The notes under the pieces were generated by a model that made no database searches, was not told where the DNA came from, and worked only from the letters and a program-made list of their open reading frames with translations. This document shows positions 1-11,438 of a DNA stretch of 64,000 nucleotides, piece after piece. Both the position numbers and the translations under genes were made by a program. Where the stretch lies: contig JAINUG010000228.1 in NCBI GenBank assembly GCA_029706075.1, forward strand, positions 62,001 through 126,000, given 5' to 3'. Within the stretch, counting starts at the first letter, position 1, and each line of letters opens with the position of its first letter. The DNA is from Aldrovandia affinis. Taxonomy: Eukaryota; Chordata; Actinopteri; Notacanthiformes; Halosauridae.

Positions 1-470
1 ATATAAGCTGTGCATTTTCCCATGTTCGTTGCCAGATTGTCTTGTGCTTTGTTTATGCCTACACAACTTTCCAGCGGTTTCTTTGTTTACCCATGTTCTG
101 TTTCCTCGTGTTTGTGTTTCCTCGTGTTTGTGTTTCCTCGTGTTTGTGTTTCCTCGTGTTTGTGTTTCCTCGTGTTTGTGTTTCCTCGTGTTTGTGTTTC
201 CTCGTGTTTGTGCTTCCTCGTGTTTGTGCTTCCTCGTGTTTGTGCTTCCTCGTGTTTGTGCTTCCTCGTGTTTGTGCTTCCGTGTTTATTCCTGTCTCAG
301 TCTCGTTCCCGATCCACCTGTTCGTGCTCCTCGTGGTTCCTGCCCTTCTCCTCTATGTGTTCCCCGGACTGATTCCCTGTTGTCGACCTCCGCCTGCCCA
401 TTTTTGCAATAAAGAACATTATTGCACTCCTGGGTTCCTGTCTGGTTTCCGACACCATTCCTGACACCGT
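1..470 (+). mobile_element. LTR-like 3' fragment with internal minisatellite
   Basis: This stretch reads like the promoter-to-polyadenylation part of a retrotransposon LTR entering from the left edge. It contains a C/T-rich block, an AATAAA signal at 408-413, and then a short tail ending near TTCCTGACA. No coding frame is believable: the three overlapping plus frames at 10-464 exist only because the 16-bp repeat contains no stop codon. What is seen is the layout and the polyadenylation signal. That it is an LTR is inference, because the other end lies outside the window. Confidence 0.4.
97..282. repeat. 16-bp minisatellite
   Basis: About eleven head-to-tail copies of a 16-bp unit (CCTCGTGTTTGTGTTT). 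The last four or so carry a T-to-C change (GTGCTT). The regular 16-bp spacing of CTCG is visible from position 121. Because 16 is not a multiple of three, each frame cycles through the same codons without a stop, which explains the valine/phenylalanine/cysteine-rich spurious frames. Confidence 0.9.
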
Positions 471-1323
471 TTTTCCAGGTTCTTTATTTACATCTGTTGG
501 CCGCCATATGTACATTTGCACTGAAACGGTTGGATTGGAATGTAAATATTATTTAATTTTTATTGATATGCAAATATAATTATGAAAGCATGCTGTGCAG
601 ATATTTTTCTGTTTCTTGCAGTCAGGCTTTCTGATTGGTTGATTTCACTGTTTGGTGTATTATATTTGCTGTGTCATGAAGCCTCAAAACATTTCCATTT
701 GTTTTATCAACAGAGCTCTCTTATCCCTGATAAGTCTCTTGACTCATCGCTTTGAGTTATAGTGAGGGGTTGACACAGGCTTAAATGAACACATCACTCC
801 ATGTGGAGTGAAGCTGTAAGGCAAAAATGCAAAGGACAACCAGAAAGGTTTTGCCTCCAGCTTGTCCATGGTTTTAAATTGTCGCCCCTTCTCTTTGGCA
901 CACTGCCAGCTACCTGGGGAACTATAACAAACGTGTCTGGGATCTACTTAGGAAGTCCACCAAGACCTTCACATGAGGGTCAGACATGGAGGGTAAAAAA
1001 AATAATTATATAATTGGTCACACTCTAAACTCCCTTTGAGGCTATGCATGAGCAGAGTGTCCAAGAAGTCTCTTGCAGTTTTTACACAATTATCACTTAC
1101 TATATAGCATACTAGTGCAGCAGCTGAGCTATTTTATTCATTCCTAAGAGAAAGATTTAGAAACTCCTCCTTGCCCACAGCCATCAGATTTTTAAATTCC
1201 TGTGTCCATGAGATTTGGAGGGTAATGGCTATATGCACATTATTCTTTATTCATTTCTTCATAACCATAGTGCTTGATAGATTATAGTGAGTTCACTGCT
1301 GTGTGATTTTTCAATTGTATTTT
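471..1323. other. no feature recognised
   Basis: AT-rich sequence between the LTR-like fragment and the BEL/Pao insertion. I see no credible coding frame, RNA gene or terminal repeat. It probably represents the host sequence into which the BEL/Pao element inserted. Confidence 0.5.
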
Positions 1324-1328
1324 ATATG
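1324..1328. repeat. target-site duplication ATATG, left copy
   Basis: ATATG directly precedes the 5' LTR and is repeated exactly at 9365-9369 after the 3' LTR. This fixes the boundaries of the BEL/Pao insertion. Confidence 0.85.
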
Positions 1329-2038
1329 TGTAAAGGACCACTTTAAGATTTGCATCTGTGTCATGGGGTATCGATAAATATTATTTATGCAAATGATTTG
1401 ATAATATGCTTTGTGTTTACTTAATAATATTTTGACATTTATGATGATGACGATGACTTGTATGCCTTGAAATGTGTGGGAATTTACCAGGATTCTATTG
1501 GCCAATTCGAAGCCAGTAGGCCTTCACCAATTTGTCCCTGTGGTCGCCCCGTAGGCAAGCACCTGTTAATGAAGCCGGCAGGAATGTTTGATACTTTGTA
1601 TCTCGAGCCGGCGCCTGTTAAGGAAGGAATATTTGATACTTTGTATCTCGATGCGACTTTGAGAGAGCGGCAGCAGGATTGGATACTTTGTATCACTTGA
1701 GCGTGTATTTAATATTGGAAGAAAGGACCATCATGTTTGCATTCCTTGGAGAACAGCGAGGTATGCATGGTTGTTTATTGATTCAGATTGTAACCTTTGT
1801 GAATTGAAATGCGTGTATGAATGATTTTATGTTTGTGTAATCATGGTCGTTTTGATACTAATTTTATTCAATGATTGTTTGCGGTACTGTGGAAACCAGT
1901 GTGTGAAATGTTCGTTTGTTTGTTTATATTCGTTTTTAGTTTTCACGGTGCTAAGGATGGCAACACAAAACTAACTTTAATAAAGAAATCCTTATGCATC
2001 AGTCGAGACTCTGTGAATTGGAACCAAGGGCTGCAACA
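1329..2038 (+). repeat. 5' LTR of BEL/Pao element
   Basis: 710-bp direct repeat of 8641-9364. It contains an AATAAA signal at 1979-1984, about 55 bp before the LTR end. A degenerate subrepeat around GATACTTTGTATCTCGA (1590-1695) is arranged differently in the two LTRs and accounts for most of their length difference. The primer-binding region should begin just after 2038; I could not match it to a particular tRNA. Confidence 0.92.
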
Positions 2039-2574
2039 GTGAAAACTCGACGCTACGTCTGGGTCTCCTGCCAAGCAGTGCTGTCTCCGTGTCAACAACC
2101 CTGCCTTCGTTTGGTCCACGCATGCAGGCTAGGTTGTACATTGACAGCCATTTAAACAGAGACTGCGCGGTGAGAGACTCTGATCAACATTAACAAAATG
2201 AACTGAACTGCTACTAGCTGAGATTGATACAAATTAGCCTATGCTCTTGTTTAGTGAAAGAAGTGATTTTTTAAATGTTGAGATGGTTATTATATGTTTG
2301 CCTATTGAACTGCTATGATGGTTTTCTCATGTTTCATGTTTATTAATGGTTTGATCTGAACTTGTAGCATATGATAAAAGCCTGAAACTTAATTCATCTT
2401 AATTTTTGCATAGTTTTGCACAAGCTCTCTTTGATTAGGCTATTTAAAATGTTTTGAGATCTTGGGAGCCTAATAGCTTATTTAATGATTAAAGTGAGTA
2501 GGAGTCTTAAAGCCACAGCCATCTAGTTTTAGTGATTTAAATTCACATATTAATTGGCAAATAGAGATATAAAA

Positions 2575-5500
2575 ATGTCAGTGTCCGGAGAAAAGGGAAA
2601 AGCCACAAATGAGAGTGACTTAGGCCCTAAGGTAGAACCTTCACCAGATGAAGAGGATGAAAACCCTGCTGACAAGGAAACTGCCTCTGGTAGTCGCCAG
2701 CGGCAACAAACAGATAAGGGCAAACAAATGCGCGAAGAACAAGCGAAAAAGCATTTAAAGGCATTTCTGAAAGCTTATGAATCCTGGAAGAAAATAGCAA
2801 GAGAGTCTAGGACAAGACTTAAGAAATTCTGTCAGGAGGAAGATCTTGAGAAAATGAACAAAGAAATTCAACGTGGATATGACCGTGTAATTCAAAATTA
2901 TGAGCCACTCCAACGCAATTCTCTTAACACTGCAGACGTGGTCCAAAAAATGGACGCTTGTAACACACTGACTACAGAGATAGGTGATGTTGTGAGTAAA
3001 CGACTGGAAGTAGGTCTAGACCAGAAGACCTTTAAAGCAGAAGTTGAAAAAGAAAGAGTGCGAATGACTCTAAATCGTGACGAATATCAATCTATCTTTG
3101 GTGGCACTAACACAGAAAGTGTCATTTCTGAAAAAATAGACAACTTGTCTGTTATCAGCAAAGCCTCTAGTAAGCGAGCCGATGCAGAGGCAGAGCTTGC
3201 GGCTAAATTGGAACAAGCAAAGTCTATGCAAGAGATACAGGCGCAGCAAGCTAGACTCAGTAAGCTGGAAAGTGAGTGGAAACTCCGTGAGTCACAAATG
3301 ATGGTGCAAATGAAACAGAGGCAAGCTGAAGTCGAAATGCAGCTTGAGGAGGAAAAAGCAAAGTTGAAAATGATGCAAGCAGACATGGATGTTAAAGTGG
3401 CTGCAGCTCGAGTGCGGACATACAATCAACTTGAAGGCGATATAGTGGGAGAGCCCAGCTTCACCGCCCCAGTTGTCGTAACAACTCCAGCTGTGAATCC
3501 AAATCAACAATTAGGCACAACGTTTGCATTATCCCAATCACAAGAACTCTCTCAGAATTCTGCACTCAATCTGGCAGAAGCAATTGCAAGCTCACTTAGC
3601 TTAAACCGTCTGCCTGTTCCTGAGCCAACTATGTTCGCTGGCGATCCTTTGAAGTTTGTCGACTTTAAGATGTCATTCACAATCCTGATTGACAGAAAAC
3701 CTATCCCTGCTTGTGAAAAAATGCTGTATCTGAAAAATTACCTCACAGGCGGGGCACGCAAGGCTGTGGAGGGATTCTTTTACCGGAGTTCTGAAGATGC
3801 ATATGAAGGTGCCTGGGCTGTATTAAAGGACAGGTACGGAAACCCATTTGTCGTGCAGAAAGCATTTCGAGAGAAGCTGATGAAATGGCCTGTGGTTTCC
3901 TCAAATGATCCTTTGGCGCTTAGAGATTTTGCAGACTTCTTAAGGGGCTGTGCTGAGGCTATGCCCCACGTTAAAGGCTTGGCTATTTTAAATGATAGTG
4001 AGGAAAACCATAAGCTGTTGAGAAAACTACCAGATTGGGTTGTACGCAAATGGAGCAGACTTGTAGTAGAAGAACTCGACAGATCTGGAGAATATCCTAC
4101 CTTTGAACATTTTACTGAGTTTGTGCAAAAGGAAGCCCGCATAGCCTGTAATCCTATTGCCTCTCCATTCTTGTTTAGCTCCAAATCAGCAGAGGATAAG
4201 TTGCCCAGGAAGGCAAACGCATTCAGCACTAGTGCTCAAGCTAAAGACCGTACACCAGAAAACGTCCCTGGTTTTAAACCAAAGCTACCATGCCTTGTTT
4301 GTAGAGAAGAGCTTCATGGCACTGCTAAGTGCCCAGTCTTCACTTCCAAATCAATGGTGGATAAAAGGGCCTTTATCCATCAGAATCATTTGTGCTTCGG
4401 ATGTCTGCGCAAAGGACATGTCACCAAGGAGTGTAGAACTCGACATATCTGCGGAGTGTGTGGTCGACGTCACCCAACATGTTTGCATGAAGAAAGAGAG
4501 ACAAGGTTTGAGGAAGCGGCAAATGGAGTTCAGACGCCCACAGGAGAAACAAGCCTGGAAATCCATAAGGTCTTGTCCCATGCACTAGTTCAAAATGCTT
4601 CCGCCACCTCTAGCATTGTCCCAGTTTTTTTGTCATCTGTAAAGGAACCTCAGAAGGAAATTCTCACATACGCTCTTCTTGACACACAGAGTGATTCAAC
4701 CTTTGTCTTGGAAAGTCTTGTTAGAGAATTGAATGTGACATCTCGACCATTGCAGCTGAAGCTTAGTACAATGACTGCCATTGACACGATAATAGCCAGT
4801 CAAAGTGTGTGCGATTTGCAAGTTCGAAGTTTCTATTCAGAAAATCAGGTACAGCTGCAGCAATCATACACACGTGACTTTATTCCGGTTGATAGGTCCT
4901 GTATACCAAGCAACACTACAGCGCTGCAGTGGCCGCATCTCAAACATCTGGCCAATAAGTTGCCAGCATTCCAAGAGTGTGATGTGGGACTGTTGATTGG
5001 TTGCAACTGTCCTTCAGCTCTGGCCCCCATTGAAGTCATCATGGGTGATGCGAATGAGCCGTTCGCTCAGAAAACAGAGCTGGGATGGAGTATCATAGGA
5101 GCAGCCAACCCCCACCTGGACAGGCAGGGAAGTCAAAGCTATGTGCACAGAGTTGCTGTAAGAGAGCTGCCAGTCCCATTAGCCACAGATGTTTTGAGAG
5201 TGCTGGAGTCGGACTTCAGTGAGAAGAATTCTGAGGGCAAATATGTCTCACAAGATGATGTGCGCTTCATACAGCTCCTTAGTGAGAACATTCAGCAGAA
5301 AGAAGATGGCCACCTAGAGATGCCTCTTCCGTTCAGAGGCAGTAATCCTCCCTTGTTGCCAAACAATAAGAAGTTGGCCACTATTCGCTTGCAACATCTA
5401 AAGAAGAAGCTTAAGGCTAATCAACAACTCTACGATCATTACACAACTTTCATGGAGGATGTGATCGACAATGGTGATGCAGAGCTAGCTCCAGAGGCAC

Positions 5501-6912
5501 CTGCTGGAGAGATCGTGTGGTACATACCTCACCATGGTGTGTACCATCCCAAGAAGCCTGGAAAGTTGAGAGTCGTCTTCGATTGTTCGGCTAAATTCCG
5601 TAGCATCTCCTTGAATGACACCTTGCTGACAGGGCCTGATCTGATCAACTCCTTGGTGGGAGTTCTCTTACGCTTTAGGAAGGAAGCAGTGGCCATCATC
5701 TGTGATATTGAAAGGATGTTCCACCAGTTTCTTGTCACACCTGAGCATCGCACTTACTTGAGGTTTCTATGGTGGGAGCATGGAGACCTTGACCACGAGC
5801 CGAAAGAATATCAGATGGCAGTTCACCTCTTTGGCGCCGCTTCCTCTCCAGGGTGTGCTAACTTTGGCCTTAAATACTTGGCACAGCAACACAAGGCACG
5901 CTATCCCACTGCAGCATCATTCGTGGAGAACAGTTTCTATGTCGATGATGGGCTAGTTAGTGTTCCAACTATCAAAGCGGCTTCAGAACTGATTGTTGAA
6001 GCCCAAGAGTTGTGTAAAGGAGGAGGGTTACGACTCCACAAATTCAACTCAAATGAGAGTGAAGTTCTTGGCTGTATTAATTCATCTGAAAGGGCAACAA
6101 ATGCAGAACGTCTTGACTTAAAACCAGATTCAGCCTCTGTGGAACACGCACTGGGTATCCAGTGGTTAATTGAGAGTGACAGTTTCAGCTTCAACATAAA
6201 TTTGAACAACAAGCCTGACACCCGCCGTGGCATTCTGTCAATCATAGCTTCATTGTACGATCCACTGGGGTTTGTTGCCCCATTTGTCTTGAGTGGAAAG
6301 TGCATTCTTCAGGAGCTGTGCCGTAGAAGCACTGGCTGGGATGATCTGCTCCCTGAAGACTTGCATCCACGGTGGGAGGAATGGCAGACCGGTCTCCACA
6401 GTCTGAGAGGGGTCACAATCCCTAGATGTTACCATCCTAAAGAATTTGGCAGAATTGTGCAGGTGGAATTGCACCACTTTTCAGACGCTAGTAATGTGGG
6501 ATATGGTGCGTGTTCTTACCTGAGATATAAGAACGAGGAAGACAAAGTCCATTGCAGTCTAGTCATGGCCAAAGCAAGAGTTGCTCCAACGAAGATCATG
6601 AGCATTCCCCATCTAGAACTTTCTGCTGCTGTGACTGCAGCCAGGTTGAGTGTTCTCGTGAGAGCAGAGCTTAACATGAAAATTGATGGAGAATTCTTCT
6701 GGACAGATTCTCAAGTCACTCTCGCATATATCAACAATGAAGCGCGGAGATTTCATGTGTTTGTGGCAAATCGTGTCCAGCTGATAAGAGACAACATCAG
6801 TCCGAGCCAGTGGCACTATGTTGACACAACACAAAACCCAGCGGACCATGCCTCTAGGGGACATCCTGTCAACAAATTGGCTATCAGGCCCTGGATTCCT
6901 GTGGAAGGATGA
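2575..6912 (+). CDS. BEL/Pao Gag-Pol polyprotein (gag, protease, RT, RNase H)
   Basis: Single open frame of about 1,445 codons. I chose ATG 2575 (MSVSGEKGK); an in-frame TTG lies seven codons upstream. Domains in order: a charged N-terminus with coiled coil at about residues 190-290; a DUF1759-type gag region from about 343 (NRLPVPEPTMFAGDP); Cys/His knuckles at about 575-660, including CFGCLRKGHVTKEC; an aspartic protease of the DUF1758 type at about 701 (LLDTQSDS); reverse transcriptase from about 1000, with the catalytic box FYVDDG at about 1121-1126; and RNase H from about 1303 (FSDAS, then TDSQVTLAY). The frame ends at TGA 6910-6912, just after the NPADHASRG segment that normally leads into integrase without a stop. 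Integrase-like sequence continues in another frame, so a small indel near 6870 has truncated the polyprotein. Assignment to BEL/Pao is confident from family knowledge. Confidence 0.92.
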   Translation: MSVSGEKGKATNESDLGPKVEPSPDEEDENPADKETASGSRQRQQTDKGKQMREEQAKKHLKAFLKAYESWKKIARESRTRLKKFCQEEDLEKMNKEIQRGYDRVIQNYEPLQRNSLNTADVVQKMDACNTLTTEIGDVVSKRLEVGLDQKTFKAEVEKERVRMTLNRDEYQSIFGGTNTESVISEKIDNLSVISKASSKRADAEAELAAKLEQAKSMQEIQAQQARLSKLESEWKLRESQMMVQMKQRQAEVEMQLEEEKAKLKMMQADMDVKVAAARVRTYNQLEGDIVGEPSFTAPVVVTTPAVNPNQQLGTTFALSQSQELSQNSALNLAEAIASSLSLNRLPVPEPTMFAGDPLKFVDFKMSFTILIDRKPIPACEKMLYLKNYLTGGARKAVEGFFYRSSEDAYEGAWAVLKDRYGNPFVVQKAFREKLMKWPVVSSNDPLALRDFADFLRGCAEAMPHVKGLAILNDSEENHKLLRKLPDWVVRKWSRLVVEELDRSGEYPTFEHFTEFVQKEARIACNPIASPFLFSSKSAEDKLPRKANAFSTSAQAKDRTPENVPGFKPKLPCLVCREELHGTAKCPVFTSKSMVDKRAFIHQNHLCFGCLRKGHVTKECRTRHICGVCGRRHPTCLHEERETRFEEAANGVQTPTGETSLEIHKVLSHALVQNASATSSIVPVFLSSVKEPQKEILTYALLDTQSDSTFVLESLVRELNVTSRPLQLKLSTMTAIDTIIASQSVCDLQVRSFYSENQVQLQQSYTRDFIPVDRSCIPSNTTALQWPHLKHLANKLPAFQECDVGLLIGCNCPSALAPIEVIMGDANEPFAQKTELGWSIIGAANPHLDRQGSQSYVHRVAVRELPVPLATDVLRVLESDFSEKNSEGKYVSQDDVRFIQLLSENIQQKEDGHLEMPLPFRGSNPPLLPNNKKLATIRLQHLKKKLKANQQLYDHYTTFMEDVIDNGDAELAPEAPAGEIVWYIPHHGVYHPKKPGKLRVVFDCSAKFRSISLNDTLLTGPDLINSLVGVLLRFRKEAVAIICDIERMFHQFLVTPEHRTYLRFLWWEHGDLDHEPKEYQMAVHLFGAASSPGCANFGLKYLAQQHKARYPTAASFVENSFYVDDGLVSVPTIKAASELIVEAQELCKGGGLRLHKFNSNESEVLGCINSSERATNAERLDLKPDSASVEHALGIQWLIESDSFSFNINLNNKPDTRRGILSIIASLYDPLGFVAPFVLSGKCILQELCRRSTGWDDLLPEDLHPRWEEWQTGLHSLRGVTIPRCYHPKEFGRIVQVELHHFSDASNVGYGACSYLRYKNEEDKVHCSLVMAKARVAPTKIMSIPHLELSAAVTAARLSVLVRAELNMKIDGEFFWTDSQVTLAYINNEARRFHVFVANRVQLIRDNISPSQWHYVDTTQNPADHASRGHPVNKLAIRPWIPVEG

Positions 6913-8498
6913 AGTCCACAAGGAATCTAAACCATCGACTGACTTGCTTGTTGGTGACCCAGAGGTCAGAGCAGTGAACGTACTCGCTACAAGAAGCAGT
7001 AATCACACAGATATCCTTGACCGTCTGAACTTTTCTTCATGGACAACACTCCTCAAAGTAGTGGCAAGAATTAAGAGACTGGCATCCAAGGAAAAGTGTC
7101 CCACTGAGGTTGTGGCTGTCCAAGAGCGTGAATGTGCTGCCAGTGCAGTGATGAAGCTTGTACAACAGCAGGCATTCAGCCAAGAGATAAAGGCGCTTGA
7201 AGCAGGGGAAAATCTTCCTGGCACTAGTCCTCTTTTTTCCCTCGATCCAATCCTGAGAGAGGGCATGCTTTGCGTGGGTGAAAGACTGAAACATTCATCT
7301 CTCAGTGAAGAATTCAAGCATCCGCTCATTCTGCCAAAAGATGGTCATATCACTCAGCTCATCCTGTCTCACTATCACTCTCAAGTTTGCCACCAGGGTA
7401 GGAGTCAAACTCAGATGGAGCTTAGAGCAAACGGATTTTGGATCATCAGCTGCAGCAAGTTGGTCGCTAAGTTGATACACAAGTGTGTTCAATGTAGGAA
7501 GTTGAGGCGTCCTGTCGAAGAACAGCGCATGGCTGAACTTCCTAAAGAGCGGGTCGAAGCTTCCGCCCCATTCACATACTGCGGAATGGATTGCTTTGGG
7601 CCATTCGTTATCAAAAGGAATCGGAAGGAACATAAAAGATATGGCCTGATACTTACCTGCCTCTATTCCCGAGCGGTCCATCTGGAGATGTTAGAAGATC
7701 TATCCACTGACTCCTTTATCAATGCCCTGCGGTGCTTTATCAGCCTAAGAGGAGCTGTGCGCCAGCTTTACTGTGACCAAGGCAGGAACTTTATAGGAGC
7801 TAGAAATGAACTAGGAAAGGCACTGGAACAATGCAACAACCAAGTCGTGCAGATGTTCTTGGCCGATAAACAGTGCGAGTTCGTCCTAATGCTCCATCAG
7901 CAAGTCATGCTGGTGGTGTTTGGGGCGTCAGATACGCACCATCCGAAACGTTCTGAATGCCACTCTGGATCAAAGCCAAGGAAGACTTGATGATGCCTCC
8001 CTCAGGACACTCTTTTATGAGGCCATGGCCATTGTTAACAGCCGTCCCTTAACAGTTGATGGTATAAATGACCCCACTTCTCTTGAGCCTCTAACACCCA
8101 ATCATCTGGTCCAAATGAAGTCAAAGGTTGCTCTTCCGCCACCAGGAGAATTCATGAGAGAGGATTTGTACAGTACGAAGCGCTGGCGCCGTGTTCAGTA
8201 TCTGATTGAACAGTTTTGGAGTCGTTGGAAGAAGGAGTACCTTCTGAACATCTCGACGCGTCAGAAGTGGCATGTGGCCCGCCCTAACCTCAAGGTGAAT
8301 GATGTGGTCATCGTAAAGGAAGACCTCCTCCCAAGAAATCAGTGGCAGTTGGGGCGGATAGTGGAAACAACTGTAGACAGCGATGGCCTAGTGCGAAGAG
8401 TGAGATTGCAAGTTGGAGAAAGGAAAGCGCTTGGCACTAAACTCTCAATTATAGAAAGACCAGTTCAAAAGTTGGTGCTTCTCCTTGAAGGTGAATAA
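6866..8498 (+). pseudogene. BEL/Pao integrase, split over several frames
   Basis: This is the 3' part of the same pol gene. One frame (to 7990) begins with WLSGPGFLW and carries the zinc-binding integrase N-terminus (HYHSQVCHQG, then CVQCRKLRRP) and the first two catalytic acidic positions (GMDCFGPF and YCDQGRNF). After about 7880 the family-like sequence changes frame, and it changes again at about 7925. The final frame (RQIRTIRNVLN to stop 8498) holds the rest of the catalytic core and the C-terminal domain. The position where the third catalytic residue (Glu) is expected falls exactly on the second break and is missing. The copy should therefore be unable to integrate itself. Confidence 0.85.
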
Positions 8499-8640
8499 TG
8501 GATCACCCACACAGAGATGCATACATAGCCCATCACATTAACATGTCTTGATGCTTAAGTCAAAGAAAAATAATGGTATTTGAGTTTTAAATAATTCATG
8601 ATTCTTTTTTTTGTATTCATCATGAAGTGATTGGTGGGAG

Positions 8641-9364
8641 TGTAAAGGACCACTTTAAGATTTGCATCTGTGTCATGGGGTATCGATAAATATTATTTAT
8701 GCAAATGATTTGATAATATGCTTTGTGTTTACTTAATAATATTTTGACATTTATGATGATGACGATGACTTGTATGCCTTGAAATGTGTGGGAATTTACC
8801 AGGATTCTATTGGCCAATTCGAAGCCAGTAGGCCTTCACCAATTTGTCCCTGTGGTCGCCCCGTAGGCAAGCACCTGTTAATGAAGCCGGCAGGAATGTT
8901 TGATACTTTGTATCTCGATGCGATTTTGAGCGCCTGTTAACGGAGCCGGCAGGAATATTTGATATTTTGTATCTCGATGTGACTTTGAGAGAGCGGCAGC
9001 AGGATTGGATACTTTGTATCACTTGAGCGTGTATTTAATATTGGAAGAAAGGACCATCATGTTTGCATTCCTTGGAGAGCGCAGCGAGGTATGCATGGTT
9101 GTTTATTGATTCAGATTGTAACCTTTGTGAATTGAAATGCGTGTATGAATGATTGTATGTTTGTGTAATCATGGTCGTTTTGATACTAATTTTATTCAAT
9201 GATTGTTTGCGGTACTGTGGAAACCAGTGTGTGAAATGTTCGTTTGTTTGTTTATATTCGTTTTTAGTTTTCACGGTGCTAAGGATGGCAACACAAAACT
9301 AACTTTAATAAAGAAATCCTTATGCATCAGTCGAGACTGTGAATTGGAACCAAGGGCTGCAACA
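8641..9364 (+). repeat. 3' LTR of BEL/Pao element
   Basis: 724-bp direct repeat of 1329-2038, with AATAAA at 9307-9312. It starts TGTAAAGG, ends CTGCAACA and is followed by the target duplication ATATG (9365-9369). Compared with the 5' LTR it has a rearranged GCCGGCAGGAAT / GATACTTTGTATCTC block (8885-8990) and a few point changes. Confidence 0.92.
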
Positions 9365-9369
9365 ATATG

Positions 9370-10296
9370 CATTCCTAAGGAGTGGGTGTTAGAGGAGGTT
9401 TTGCGGTGCAGTATGAGGATAGTGTTGAACTAAGGTGAACTGTAATTTCTTACAGGGAAAGTCATTCCCTGATGTAGGACACTACCTCATCCCAGCCAGC
9501 TCATTAGCCAGTGAGTACAAAGAATGAATGCATTAAAATCTCCCTGGCCTCTGTACCTCTTCTCCCTTGGTTAGAACCACCTGTTCCCCTGAAGGGATGG
9601 AGTGCATGAAATGTACAACCAATTATGTCATGAAGAGTCTTTTTTAATGTTCATGGTGATTTTGTATTTTGTGATTAAATGGATGAAAAAAAACGTCCCC
9701 AAGATTACCACTTGTGTGTGTATATACTAGTGTAATACAGTACATTGAATAAAAGAGGACAAACTGCATTTTTTATTGCGAAAACAAAATGGCTTTCAAA
9801 CGAGCACCGATTCAACGACTTCTCTGGATTGTTTGCTGCAGCAAGCAGCCCTGTTGGAGTAGAATTGGAAGGGGCCTGTTGCCACACCAAACTCTATGTT
9901 AACCCACCTTCCGGAACTGTGTTCAGGTCTGTCCAAACACCTGGTGCAGAGCTACAGTGTACTGGAGGAGCTGATGGGGGCGAGGACCACGCACCACGGC
10001 CAGCACGGGCATGAATGACATCAGCAGCCGATCCCGCGCTATCTTTACCATCAGTTTCACTCAGGCAACCAACTCGCCTCAGGCACTCCATCCGCTATCT
10101 GATCAGAGTGTACGGGAGTGGGTTGGGAAAGGGGGATAGGATCCGTGGGTGGGTTGGGGGTGGGGTCATGAGAGAGGTTGAGGTGTCAGATCACACATTG
10201 CAACCCTTCCATTGACATTCACGATTTATATTTTTATACCATATTATTTACTCTGTGTGTGTGTGATGTTCATGTATATGGTATATGTATATGTAT
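9370..10296. other. no feature recognised
   Basis: Sequence between the BEL/Pao element and a Tc1-like remnant. Short open frames here (for example 9745-10014) have no recognisable motif. I see no convincing terminal repeat or RNA gene. Confidence 0.4.
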
Positions 10297-10760
10297 TAGG
10301 TCCACTCAACCACTTAGAGGGCAAGGTAAATGGCAATAAATACAATGCTATTCTGAGTGATCACCTTCAACCTATGGTGAAGCATTTATATCCTGATGAG
10401 AGTGGTCTCTTCCAGGATGACAATACCCCATCCACAGGGCACAAGTGGTCACTGAATGGTTTGATGAGCATGAAAACTATGTAAACCATATGCCATGGCT
10501 GTCTCAATCACCAGATCTCAACCCAATTGAACACTTATGGGAGATACTGGAGTGGAACCTGGGACAGTGTTTTCCACCGCTATCAACAAAACACTAAATG
10601 ATGGAATTTCTCATGGAAGAATGGTGTTGCATCCCTGAAATAGAGTTACAGAAACTTGTAGAATTTATGCCAAGATGCATTGAAGCTGCTCTGGTGTCTC
10701 ATAGTTGCCCAATGCCCTATTAAGACGCTTTGTTTCCTTTATTTTGTCAGATCCTGTATA
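10297..10760 (+). pseudogene. Tc1/mariner transposase C-terminal remnant
   Basis: Translated pieces on the plus strand match the C-terminal half of a Tc1-like DDE transposase. The second catalytic Asp block reads FQDDNTPSTGHK (about 10410-10445). The third acidic block SPDLNPIEHLWE is at 10508-10543, in a different frame from the first. The N-terminal helix-turn-helix half is absent and no inverted terminal repeats are visible. At least one frameshift and a stop at 10484 show it is dead. This is a different Tc1 family from those at 15.7, 40.7 and 60.3 kb. Confidence 0.7.
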
Positions 10761-11438
10761 TATCAAATATTGTATGAATATATTTAATAATACATTTTCA
10801 TAGGGGTAAGTCACAGAAAATTTATCTGCTCATTAAGTGGATAATGAGCATGGGGGGTTTGGGAACCCCCTATCTCGTTAATGCAGAACGCTTACTCTAC
10901 TCTGTGAGGTCACTGAGGGTGAGATTACTGCTGCAACCTGACCTGGTTGTGCCAAAAGGCTTCAGAATATCAATGTAGCATATGTAGCACAGCTCTTTGA
11001 GGAACCACTAAGTGCCTTGTCTCATTGGCTCTATTTAATTAATTTCTTTGTCCACTTTTGCAATTGATAATCCAGCAGTACGGTAACTCTTAACTCTTAA
11101 GCTGAGGGTTTTTAGGCATCTGTTTTTCCTGCCAGTATTCTTATTCTTAAGTATTAGTGTGGTATGAAGTGTAATTACATTTACATTACATTTTAAGCAT
11201 TTAGCAGATGCTCTTATCCAGAGCGACTTACAAGATGTGCATTAATACATGGTAGGAACAATCATAGCGCACAAGATCAGTGCAGGAATACAGCAATAGA
11301 CATCATTGCAGACATCTGCGTACCATACCTGTAACACCGGGAAGGAAAAGGTTAGTGAATTATTATTATTTTTTTTTTGGGAGTATAGTGTTGAACAAGT
11401 AAACAGTGGTGAAGACAATTTAGCTAGATGGACAGAGT

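Larger units (their letters stand above)
1329..9364 (+). mobile_element. full-length BEL/Pao LTR retrotransposon
   Basis: Complete 8.0-kb element bounded by two direct LTRs (1329-2038 and 8641-9364) beginning TGTAAAGG and ending CTGCAACA. A perfect 5-bp target-site duplication, ATATG, flanks it at 1324-1328 and 9365-9369; BEL/Pao integrases make duplications of about this length. The interior encodes, in order, a gag-like domain, zinc knuckles, aspartic protease, reverse transcriptase, RNase H and integrase, the normal BEL/Pao order. The two LTRs are nearly identical apart from a few substitutions and indels in a small internal repeat, so the insertion is relatively young. The copy is nonetheless defective because pol is shifted in several places. 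Confidence 0.93.

Noticed and set aside
10..464. Three overlapping plus frames of 120-140 codons
   Set aside because: All arise from the 16-bp tandem repeat, which lacks stops in every frame.
3087..4229. Several minus-strand frames inside the BEL/Pao gag region
   Set aside because: They lie antisense to a well-supported polyprotein and show no motif of their own.
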